Shown piece after piece: positions 40,044 to 47,247 of a stretch of DNA of 47,247 bases. The DNA is from Lamprocystis purpurea DSM 4197 (GTDB lineage Bacteria; Pseudomonadota; Gammaproteobacteria; Chromatiales; Chromatiaceae). Location: contig NZ_KB902527.1 of the NCBI RefSeq assembly GCF_000379525.1, positions 1-47,247 of the forward strand. The letters run 5' to 3'. The notes below the pieces were generated by a model that worked only from the letters and a program-made list of their open reading frames with translations, was not told where the DNA came from and made no database searches. A program made the translations under genes and the position numbers. How positions within the stretch are numbered: the stretch's first letter is position 1; each line of letters starts with the position of its first letter.

Positions 40044-40709
40044 ATGACCCATCCTCCCAGGGCTGGCCCTAGCCGCGGCCATCCGCACCGGCGAGCGCAG
40101 CGCCGCGGCCGTGCTGTATTGCCCGGACCAGCCCGCAATCCGCTGTGGGTGCGGGTGCCCGGGGGCCTGGAGGGACAGGGTCCCGCCCTGGAGGCGCAGA
40201 TCGCCGCCCTGTGGGACGACGCGCTGGTCGCGGTCGACATCCTGAAGCCCTACCTGCGCCTGCGCACGATCGACGGGGTCCGTGGGGTCGCCCTCAACGT
40301 CGAAGCCAGCGGCTACTTCGCAGCCTTGCTGCCGGCGGGAGCCCTGGATCTTTGTACGTCCCGGACGCGGGTTGGGGCAGCCCCAGGCACGACGGAACCG
40401 CCCCCGGCCCTCACCGGTCCCCACGCTCCCACGCCGACGCTGACCTCGCCTGACTCAACCCCTGCGTCCACGGCCGGACAAAGCCCGAGCGCAGTCGCCA
40501 CGGCCTTGATCAACCGCGTACGTGCGGCACATGCCGCAACGGCCGCGGGTGCGGTCGGGCCGGGCGCCGTGGTCCTGGTCACTCCCGCGGACATCGCCGC
40601 CGCGGCGCACGACGCGGGACTCAAGCTGCCATCGCTGAAACTCGCCCTGATGCACCGGCCCGGCTGCCGGATGACCCCGGATGGCGGCGCGCAGGTCACC
40701 GCCGTATGA
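40044..40709 (+). pseudogene. C-terminal fragment upstream of traD, possibly MOBH-type TraI
   Basis: The protein-like part starts at about residue 30 (NPLWVRVPGGLEGQGPALEA, QIAALWDDALVAVDILKPYL, RLRTIDGVRGVALNVEASGY), followed by a proline/threonine-rich linker and a winged-helix-like end (VTPADIAAAAHDAGLKLPSL). It overlaps the traD-like gene by 4 bases (ATGA at 40706-40709). In SXT/PFL-type conjugative elements the relaxase traI lies directly upstream of traD, so this is probably its tail. The relaxase domain itself is missing and the 5' end is out of frame with an earlier open stretch. Family assignment is by context. Confidence 0.4.
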
Positions 40710-42495
40710 GCGCGGCCGTGACCGATCCCTGGCGCCCCAATTATGAACGCCGGGCGTTCATCCTGTGGGTCCTCGTGGCCGGGGTCGCGCTGGTCACCGC
40801 GGGTCTGGGGGGGCTGCCGGCGGGGGCCTTTCACTGGCTGGCATGGCTGGCGCTCGCCATGGCGCTGACCTGGGTCCGGGGTGCCGCGCGGATCGCCAGC
40901 CACCACGCCTGGCTGCGCGGCCACCCGCTGGGGTGCATCGCCCCGGAGGACTTCGCGGCTCGCCTGCCGTCCTGGTCGGGGGACCTGTGGCTCGGCTGGG
41001 GCTTCGACTGGCTCCCCGTGCATACGCAACTGGCACTGGACCTGATGCGGGCCGGCCCCGAGCAGTTCGCCCCGCGCGATCCGCAGCGCATGGGTGCGAC
41101 CTGGCTGCACGGTCTGGGGGGACGGGATCAGGACCTGCGCACCTGGAAGGCGGTGCCGAGGCCCTGGTCGAGCGGGCGCTGCGGCGGCACTTCGCCGCGT
41201 GTCGGCCCGACTGGGAGACGGAAGCCGCGACCCTCCTGGCGCGCGCCCGCGACGCCACCGCCCGTGTCAAAGCACTGGTGCGCTACTACCGCGAGCGGGT
41301 CAGCAGCGATCATCCATCGACCGTGCTGGACGGGCTGCTCGGGCTCTACGAACACGAGCAAGTCCATTTCTCCAAGATGGTCGCGAGCCTGATGCCGATC
41401 CTGAACATGCTTACGTCCGGGGACCTGGAGAGGCTCCTGTCACCGGTGGCGGGCACGGCCGATGATCCGCGGCGGCTGACCAACCTGGCCGAGGTCATCG
41501 CGGCGGACGAGGTGCTCTATGTCGGTCTGGACTCCCTGTCAGACGCCATGGTGGGGTCGGCGATCGGCTCGATCCTCATTGCCGACCTGGCCGCGGTCGC
41601 CGGGGATCGCTACAACCACCAGGGGCGCCTGCGGCCGGTCAACGTGTTCATCGACGAGTCGGCCGAAGTGGTGAACGATCCCTTCATCCAACTGCTGAAC
41701 AAGGGCCGCGGCGCCGGCCTGCGCCTGGTGATCGCCGCGCAGACCTTCGCCGACTTCGCCGCCCGCACCGGCAGCGAGGCCAAGGCCCGGCAGGTGCTCG
41801 GCAACATCAACAACCTGGTCGCCTTGCGCGTACTCGATGCCGAGACCCAGGAATACGTGGCCGAAAGCCTGCCCAAGACCCGCGTGACCACCATCATGCG
41901 CTCGCATCTGAACGCGGCCCTGAAGCGCTCCCAGCGCGACGCCCTGACGCAAGTCGAGATCGACTGGCCGGACAGCCGCGGGTTACTCGAACGCCTCGCA
42001 CGCGGGCTCGGGGCGGGCGACCCCAGCGATGCGGCCCGCTCCACCCGCCTGCAGGCCATCGCCATGGCCGCGATCACATGGAGTTACCATCTCCTGGTCC
42101 CCGATCACCAGACGGCGGGGGCGGGGCTGGAGAAACTGGCCGACAGCCCGGTCTGGCCCTGGCTCGCGGGCCGGGTGCAGGTGGTGTGGTGGTCACTCGG
42201 GCAAGCCTGTCAGCGCCTGGCGATCCTGCGCTTCTGGTGGCCGTTCAGCCTGATCCTGTGTGCTGCCGCCGCGTACGATGCGTTGTTACGGCGGCGCATT
42301 CGGCAGCACAGCTTTTCCTATGCCAGTCCGTTGATCCATTTTTGGGCGGTGTGGGCGCTGCTGTGGATGCTGATCGGGACGCCGATGCTGTTGGTGGCGC
42401 CGATCCCGTTACCTGCGATGGGGGTGCCGGTTGGGGTGGGCGTGGTTGCCGTACTGTTGGGGCTGGTGCTCGCCAACAGCCAGAAGCGGCTGTAG
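40706..42495 (+). pseudogene. TraD-type coupling protein lacking the P-loop, fused to a DUF4400-like part
   Basis: The frame from ATG 40706 encodes two N-terminal membrane segments and WLRGHPLGCIAPEDFAARLP, WGFDWLPVHTQLALDLMRAG, then WLHGLGGRD. This is TraD up to the point just before the Walker A loop. Near 41139-41160 a deletion/frameshift moves to another frame: ALVERALRRHFAACRPDWET, VNVFIDESAEVVNDPFIQLL (Walker B), GAGLRLVIAAQTFADFAART. After about 41960 the protein continues into a four-helix membrane segment (AITWSYHLLVPDHQTAG, WWPFSLILCAAAAYDALLRR) resembling DUF4400, normally a separate gene after traD. The P-loop is gone, so no ATPase activity is expected. Confidence 0.7.
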
Positions 42496-42539
42496 GCAAG
42501 GGGCGGCCGGGTTGGGCTTGCGCCCAATCTCGCGCCGGT

Positions 42540-42962
42540 CTACTCGAACCAGTTCTCGATCGCCAATCCGCCAAAGTGCTCGAAGTCCGCCACGTTGCGG
42601 GTCACCAAGATCAGGCCGTTGGTCGCGGCGATGGCCGCGATCTGCCCGTCCGCGTAGGGCGTTGGGCGGCCTTGGGCATCCAATGCCACCCGCTGGTCGG
42701 CGTGCCAGATGGCCGCGTTGCGGTCATAGGCGAGCACCGCGATCGGCTGACGCAGCAGTCGCTCCAGATAGTCAGTCAACGCCTCGCGGCGGCGCCCCGG
42801 CGGCAGGCGGCCGAGCCCGTGGCGCATCTCGTGGATCACCGTCGCCGCGGTTGCAGACTCGGATTGGTGCTTGCGCAGACGGGTGAGGACCTTGGGCTCG
42901 GGGGACCGCTTGGTCGGCTCGGACAGGATGTTGGTGTCGAGCAGGAACCTCAGTCGGTCCAA
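42540..42962 (-). CDS. vapC: VapC-family PIN toxin
   Basis: The roughly 138-residue protein starts LRFLLDTNILSEPTKRSPEP and has VIHEMRHGLGRLPPGRRREA, PYADGQIAAIAATNGLILVT then RNVADFEHFGGLAIENWF. The PIN acids are D in LLDTN, E in IHEM, D in YADGQIA and D in RNVADF, all four present, so it should be active. No ATG fits; TTG 42962 or CTG 42953 overlaps the antitoxin stop, giving translational coupling. It ends 4 codons after ENWFE. Confidence 0.88.
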   Translation of the reverse strand: MDRLRFLLDTNILSEPTKRSPEPKVLTRLRKHQSESATAATVIHEMRHGLGRLPPGRRREALTDYLERLLRQPIAVLAYDRNAAIWHADQRVALDAQGRPTPYADGQIAAIAATNGLILVTRNVADFEHFGGLAIENWFE

Positions 42963-43237
42963 TCGACGACCCTCCCGGGGGAGGGATCGCGCCACCCGTC
43001 GACCTCCTGCGGCGTCAAGTCCGGCCAGTCGAAAGCGGCCTGGGTGCGCCAGTCGGCGATGGCGTCCCACAGACCCGGCCGCGTCCGGTCGGGATGCATG
43101 GCGGCATAGTCAGACTCCGACATGAGCACGGCCACCGATTTGCCGTGGCGCGTGAGATGCACGACCTCCCCGCCCTCGACCCGATGGATCAGGCCGGTCA
43201 GTCGGGTCTTTGCCTCGGCTACTGAGATCTCAGTCAT
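42950..43237 (-). CDS. Phd/YefM-family antitoxin
   Basis: This 95-residue protein has the N-terminal Phd/YefM DNA-binding fold (MTEISVAEAKTRLTGLIHRV, EGGEVVHLTRHGKSVAVLMS) and an acidic, tryptophan-rich toxin-binding tail (PDLTPQEVDGWRDPSPGRVV). The stop overlaps the start of the PIN toxin gene, giving a standard antitoxin-toxin order. It probably represses its own promoter in the 43238-43500 gap. Confidence 0.88.
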   Translation of the reverse strand: MTEISVAEAKTRLTGLIHRVEGGEVVHLTRHGKSVAVLMSESDYAAMHPDRTRPGLWDAIADWRTQAAFDWPDLTPQEVDGWRDPSPGRVVDWTD

Positions 43238-43507
43238 TTGGAATCACCCTCCGCGGGCTAGGGGTGTGGTGCGATGGCCACCAGTATGGGCATCTTAGCC
43301 GGGTCGGATCGGATCGAGAAGCCTGGCGGGCCGGCGGTCGGTTGGATAGAGACAACTCAGCTTGGCCGGGTCCACCACCAGCGCGAGGTCTCCGCAGCGC
43401 TGTGCGCCCCTGTGTTGCGCTGACCACCAGCGCTGCCCGCGGGTGGTGCCGGATCTTTTCCAATTGGAATAACATTATAATTTGTATCGTTTAAGCGCGG
43501 GGCTGTC

Positions 43508-46500
43508 TCAGGCCAGACACTCCTGCAAGACGACTTGGGCCTCGGTCAAGTCCGGTGATCGCAGTTCCGTGAAGATGGTCACTGCTCGCTCGGCGTGGCG
43601 GTAGCCTTCGGCGCCGCGTCCCTGTCGGGCCAGTGCCTTGGCGAGACGCCGACTGTCACGCGCAATTAATTCTCGGCGCTGGATGGTCTCGTCCAAGTCC
43701 AATGCCTCCGAGGCCAGGTGTTCAGCCTCCGGCCACTGCCTCCGGTCTAGTGCCAACTCTGCAAGATGACCCGTGTAAGCAGCAACACCGTTTGGATCGG
43801 GTAGTGATCGGGCGACTGCCAGTGCGTCCTGGAAGCAACCCTCGGCTTCAACGAGCTTTCCCGACGCTTGGTAAGCTTTGGCAAGCGAATTAAAGCAGTG
43901 GCCGACGAGATCAGTGCCCGGCGATAGGCTGCGCGAGAGTTCCAGTGCCTCTTTGAAGTCGCTGATTGCGTGAGCATAGTCCTTGTTCAAGCGATGGCCC
44001 TCGCCGCGCAGCCGGATGGCAGCCGCCGCCCGCTCGCGGGCGCCGGCTGCCTCCCAGTGGCCAGCAGCGCGCTCGGCCCATTTTAGGACCTCGGTGGCAC
44101 AGCCGAGTCGATACTGTGCCCAACCGGCGTCGAAGGCACGGCGGCCGGCATGCTTTAGATCCCCCTCACGCTCAGCTCTGATCTCGGCTGCAATGCTGAG
44201 TGCGAGTCGTTCATCCCAACGTCCTGTGAAATCTAAGAATTGCCGCAACGCGTCGCACAGGGCTTGTAAGCGGCGGTTGTCGCCCTTGCCCAATAGCGGA
44301 AGGGCTGCGTCGATCTGCGGCCAGGCATCCTCAAGGACTGGGAAGCGGTTATATGCCTCGTAGCCGTTCTCCAGGGCCAGGGCACAGGCTTGCTCAGCCA
44401 GGCGCTCGCCGCTCGTCCCCACCGCCTCCGGGCGCACCCGGCGCAGGTAGCGGACAGCCAGGGGCGGCAGTAGCCAGGTGCCGGCCTGGTCGTCACCTAC
44501 CACTAGGGCACGGTTGCGCAGATCGTCGAGGGCGGTCTCGGCGCTCTCTCGGCTCAGGTCGGTCAGGGGTAACAGCCACTCGATAGCGGCCGGCTGGGTG
44601 AAGTGGGTCAGGGCGGCGAGGACCGCGGTCTGGTCATCAGTGAAGGTCTCTACCAAGTCGCTGAAGATGAAGTTGAGCGGGTCGTTCTCTTCATTGATCC
44701 GTTGCAGCCGGTCGGCCTTTTGCAGACGTTCGATGGCCTCGGCAACGGTGCGGCAGCGCCCTTGCTCCAGACCGAGTTGGCCCGCGGTCCAAGTGAGGAG
44801 CAGGGGGTTACCACCGGTCGCCAGATAAAGCCGGGCGCGCTCGTCTGGGGTCAAGCGGGGGAACGGGGACCAGCGCCGGCCAAGCTCGTCCAGGAGTTCG
44901 TCGGCCGCTTCACGCTCCAACTTGTCGAGTCGCATGGCGTAGGCAGCGACCGATGAGCCGACGCGACGGCGGCTTGTGACGATCGCGCGGCAAGTCCTTG
45001 GCAACCGGTTCAGGAGTTCAAAGACCTCGCGACGCTCCTCGAGGCTAAAGGTCTCCAGGTTGTCCAGCACCAACAGTGCGCGATATTCGGCAAGCGCGTG
45101 GCGCACCAAGTCCGGCCGGTCCTCTGGCGAGGCCCTGGGTATATCGTCCCGGGCCAGGGCGCGGCCCAATTCGGCTAGCATGGCGTTGAGATCGCCGACC
45201 CGATGGCGTTCAATCCTGAACTCGCCTTCCGGGCGCAGTTCGCGGTTCTTGGCGGTGATCCAGAGTTTCAGCGGAAAGTGCTCGGCGGGCGCCCGATGCG
45301 CCGCCTCCAGGGCCAAAGCGGTCTTTCCCACCCCGCCTGGGCCGTCCAGTACCACGCCCCAACCCCGGTTTTCCGGGGTAAGGTATTGGGCAATCTTCGC
45401 GAGACAGTCCCGGCGCCCAAAAAAGGGCTGCGGGGCCGGCAGGGTCGAGTGGGGGCCGGCGGGGATAGGGACAAGCCGCGCGGGTGTTGGGGGCGGTACT
45501 GGGATGGATTTGTCTTTGCGTGACCGAGTGGACAGAGGCTCAGGTGCCGTTCCATCGTCGGACTCCAACACGCCATGGTCGTGGTCCGGGATAAACCGCC
45601 AGCCGCCGAGCTTGTTAGTAGCAATGCTCGGCCAGAGCCGCAGGAGCGGCTGCGGTTCACCGCACAGGATGCGCCCGGCCGCATAGCCGTGGGCCCGCTC
45701 AATCTGTGGCGGATCGCCCCTGCGCTCCATCCCAAAGACCGAGCATCCTTGGCAGAGAAGCACTGCGTCATGACCACCACCACCTCGGCGGATACTTTGG
45801 AAAGCCGCTTCGTGCATGTGGCCAAAAAGATGGGCGGCGAAACGCCCCGGTGGGGCAATCTCGACGCTCTGCCCTTGCGCCTCATCTGTCAGCCAATCCG
45901 TGCCCTGGTGGGTAAGCAGGAGGCACAGGTCGTGTTGGTCGGTCCAGAGATCAATACCCGCCGGAAAGAGGGCACCCAGTTGCTTTGGGTCCCAGACCAG
46001 GCACCCCTTATAGTTGCCGGGCTGGAGTTGGAGGAAGGCGGTGTTGAGTCCGACGATGCCGATGCGCAGGTCGCCGCGGTCAATGGTCACCGCAAAATCG
46101 CCGGGCAGGGTCCCAGCGGTCACCCCGGCTGGCCTGCGGGAGTTATGCTCCCACCACTGGCTGTAAGCCGCGAAGGCGTCTTGAATCACTCGCCGATAGC
46201 AGCAGTTCGGTTTGTCCCAGAACTTCCCAGCGATGCCCTGAAAGCCATCGTGTCTCAGCAGTGTGTCGACCGCGGCATCGTCATCGTCGGGATCGGGTCG
46301 ATGCAGGTCATGATTACCCGGCACCGCCAGCAACACTGCATCCCTGGAGCCCAGGTCCGCCAGGCGTTCCCAGAGGGGACCCAGAACGTCCGCCTCCATC
46401 CGCTCGAATTGGGCAGACTCGCCTGACTGCACCAGATCTCCCGTAAAGAATACAGCGTCCCACGGGCCGCAGCGGTCATGCAGTGCCCCCAGATGCTCCA

Positions 46501-46597
46501 AGAAGGGCTGACGCAGATTGGGCCACAGGCAGTCTTGGCCCTTGAGTCCATAGTGAAGATCGGTGAGGTGGAGCCACGAAAACGAGTCGGTAGACAT
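43508..46597 (-). CDS. Metallophosphoesterase - STAND NTPase - TPR protein (candidate immune receptor)
   Basis: This 1029-residue protein has three parts. Residues 1-320 are a calcineurin-like phosphoesterase with all motifs: D13-x-H15 (LTDLHYG), GD54 (FFTGDLVQSG), GNHD 94-97, TH 229-230 and GHMH 259-262. Residues 390-700 form a STAND/NB-ARC NTPase: FFGRRDCLAKI, P-loop GPGGVGKT 419-426, Walker B LLVLDNLE 508-515, TSRRR and GGNPLLLTW. Residues 760-1029 are TPR-like helical repeats (HAISDFKEALELSRSL, EAEGCFQDALAVARSL). The start ATG 46597 is set by the D-x-H motif. STAND proteins with enzymatic N-termini act as abortive-infection sensors; a phosphoesterase effector suggests cleavage of nucleotides or nucleic acid on activation (inference). 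Confidence 0.88.
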   Translation of the reverse strand: MSTDSFSWLHLTDLHYGLKGQDCLWPNLRQPFLEHLGALHDRCGPWDAVFFTGDLVQSGESAQFERMEADVLGPLWERLADLGSRDAVLLAVPGNHDLHRPDPDDDDAAVDTLLRHDGFQGIAGKFWDKPNCCYRRVIQDAFAAYSQWWEHNSRRPAGVTAGTLPGDFAVTIDRGDLRIGIVGLNTAFLQLQPGNYKGCLVWDPKQLGALFPAGIDLWTDQHDLCLLLTHQGTDWLTDEAQGQSVEIAPPGRFAAHLFGHMHEAAFQSIRRGGGGHDAVLLCQGCSVFGMERRGDPPQIERAHGYAAGRILCGEPQPLLRLWPSIATNKLGGWRFIPDHDHGVLESDDGTAPEPLSTRSRKDKSIPVPPPTPARLVPIPAGPHSTLPAPQPFFGRRDCLAKIAQYLTPENRGWGVVLDGPGGVGKTALALEAAHRAPAEHFPLKLWITAKNRELRPEGEFRIERHRVGDLNAMLAELGRALARDDIPRASPEDRPDLVRHALAEYRALLVLDNLETFSLEERREVFELLNRLPRTCRAIVTSRRRVGSSVAAYAMRLDKLEREAADELLDELGRRWSPFPRLTPDERARLYLATGGNPLLLTWTAGQLGLEQGRCRTVAEAIERLQKADRLQRINEENDPLNFIFSDLVETFTDDQTAVLAALTHFTQPAAIEWLLPLTDLSRESAETALDDLRNRALVVGDDQAGTWLLPPLAVRYLRRVRPEAVGTSGERLAEQACALALENGYEAYNRFPVLEDAWPQIDAALPLLGKGDNRRLQALCDALRQFLDFTGRWDERLALSIAAEIRAEREGDLKHAGRRAFDAGWAQYRLGCATEVLKWAERAAGHWEAAGARERAAAAIRLRGEGHRLNKDYAHAISDFKEALELSRSLSPGTDLVGHCFNSLAKAYQASGKLVEAEGCFQDALAVARSLPDPNGVAAYTGHLAELALDRRQWPEAEHLASEALDLDETIQRRELIARDSRRLAKALARQGRGAEGYRHAERAVTIFTELRSPDLTEAQVVLQECLA

Positions 46598-46623
46598 GGG
46601 CGTTGCCTCTCTCGTGGGAAATT

Positions 46624-46659
46624 CACCACAATTATAAAGACTGTTCGCCCAAGCGAAGG
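46624..46659 (-). promoter_or_regulatory. Putative promoter of the STAND gene
   Basis: TATAAT on the minus strand (46636-46631) lies 34 bases upstream of ATG 46597. The -35 region is weak (TTCGCT, 46657-46652, 15-base spacing). Confidence 0.35.
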
Positions 46660-47247
46660 AGGGGCGTAACACGTCCGTCGGCATCGCTGGCGAGCGGTTC
46701 ATCGCCGGTCCTTCCCCCTCCCAGGGCAACCGCGTGCTCGGCGGTCGCGAACTGTTCGGAGGGGGCGCCCGATGCATGGCGGCGCTACGCGCGTTCGCTG
46801 AAGGGGTTGCACCAGATCTTGACATAGCCGCTGAGATTTATCGCGTAGGCTCTTGATAGTCTGAGTGGCGGCCAAGACCGGGGGGCTAAACGGTTACACC
46901 ACGATATTCTCCGCTGACAATCCTCCTTACGATACCGCATCCATGAGGCGGACTCCTCTACTCTGTTTCAGAGAGACATTTGCGCTGCGGCGTTTTTCGC
47001 GGACGCGCCGGAACCCGGGGTCGGCGCCAGGTGGGCTGACGCACAGGCATTTCCTGGCGAGCATCGGCGAAATCGGGTCGCCGGGGCGCCCATTTGAGAA
47101 TTATTCTCAACAACCCTGTCCCGCGGACAGCCGCGCCCGCAGGCGACGCGCGAGCGGCCTGGCCGGACGTGGCAGTCGGTGAGGGGCTATCCGGTCGCGG
47201 GGATGGGCTGAACCAGCGAACGCATTTGTTCGAGGCGACCGGCTTTG
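46660..47247. other. Right-end intergenic region
   Basis: No convincing gene is seen up to the window edge. It contains a Fur-box-like palindrome (47094-47110). Open frames here have the composition of shadow frames. Confidence 0.4.
47094..47110. promoter_or_regulatory. Fur-box-like palindrome
   Basis: TTGAGAATTATTCTCAA is a perfect 8-1-8 palindrome and matches the core TGAGAATnATTCTCA of Fur boxes. The gene it would control must lie beyond the right edge or on short transcripts here. Confidence 0.5.

Noticed and set aside
46865-47182. 105-codon plus-strand frame at the right end
   Set aside because: The Fur-box palindrome lies within it, composition is arginine-rich and no start signal is visible.

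Overview
The window is about 47 kb of GC-rich, repeat-loaded accessory DNA from a gammaproteobacterium. Codon usage, the hairpin repeats and the mix of families (BREX, DUF389, WGR, DUF4160/DUF2442 pairs, many PIN and HicAB modules) look most like a purple sulfur bacterium (Chromatiaceae). This taxonomic guess is inference; the window has no rRNA or housekeeping marker. A RepA-type initiator next to an iteron origin shows that at least part of it is, or was, a plasmid replicon. Fragments of a conjugative coupling protein further on fit that.

Layout. (1) 1-8400 is an archipelago of small, often AT-richer accessory genes: a small membrane protein behind an attC-like site, hicBA, two DUF4160/DUF2442 pairs, a decayed toxin with a probable immunity gene, a hicA::hicB fusion and a DUF389 membrane protein. 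They are separated by several families of interspersed repeats, one MITE-like element and gene stubs. (2) 8414-9883 holds a GNAT acetyltransferase and a tRNA-like 3' fragment. (3) 9884-12066 is the replicon core: a frameshifted XRE regulator, the initiator gene, a perfect DnaA box, one outlying and five phased iterons and an AT-rich tract. (4) 12182-14968 is a stretch of decaying genes (flavin oxidoreductase, EEP-type nuclease/phosphatase, DUF1570 peptidase).

(5) 15185-36636 is a BREX phage-defence operon, all on the + strand: HTH regulator, brxE, brxA, brxB, brxC, AlbA/ATPase, pglX, pglZ, S23-type four-helix-bundle gene, brxL. It is heavily customised. pglX is split in two by a PIN toxin-antitoxin module, with the second half restarting on a GTG coupled to the toxin stop. 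A complete ATPase/HNH pair resembling Septu-type (PtuAB) defence lies between pglX and pglZ with a 4-bp overlap into pglZ. Remnants of further PIN/antitoxin modules mark two other junctions. A GTCGTC-type hairpin repeat sits at intergenic junctions and is also translated in frame inside both PglX halves.

(6) 36801-42495 contains dinB (minus strand), small plasmid-type genes including a WGR protein, and a decayed conjugation segment (TraI-like tail, TraD lacking its P-loop and fused to a DUF4400-like membrane part). (7) 42540-46597, minus strand, holds a Phd/VapC toxin-antitoxin pair and a 1029-residue metallophosphoesterase-STAND NTPase-TPR protein, a strong candidate for a stand-alone immune sensor/effector. 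A near-perfect Fur-box palindrome lies at the right edge.

Taken together the window is a defence island on a plasmid-like backbone. BREX, a Septu-like pair, a STAND phosphoesterase and several toxin-antitoxin modules are physically nested, and repeats and TA insertions appear to have driven the nesting.
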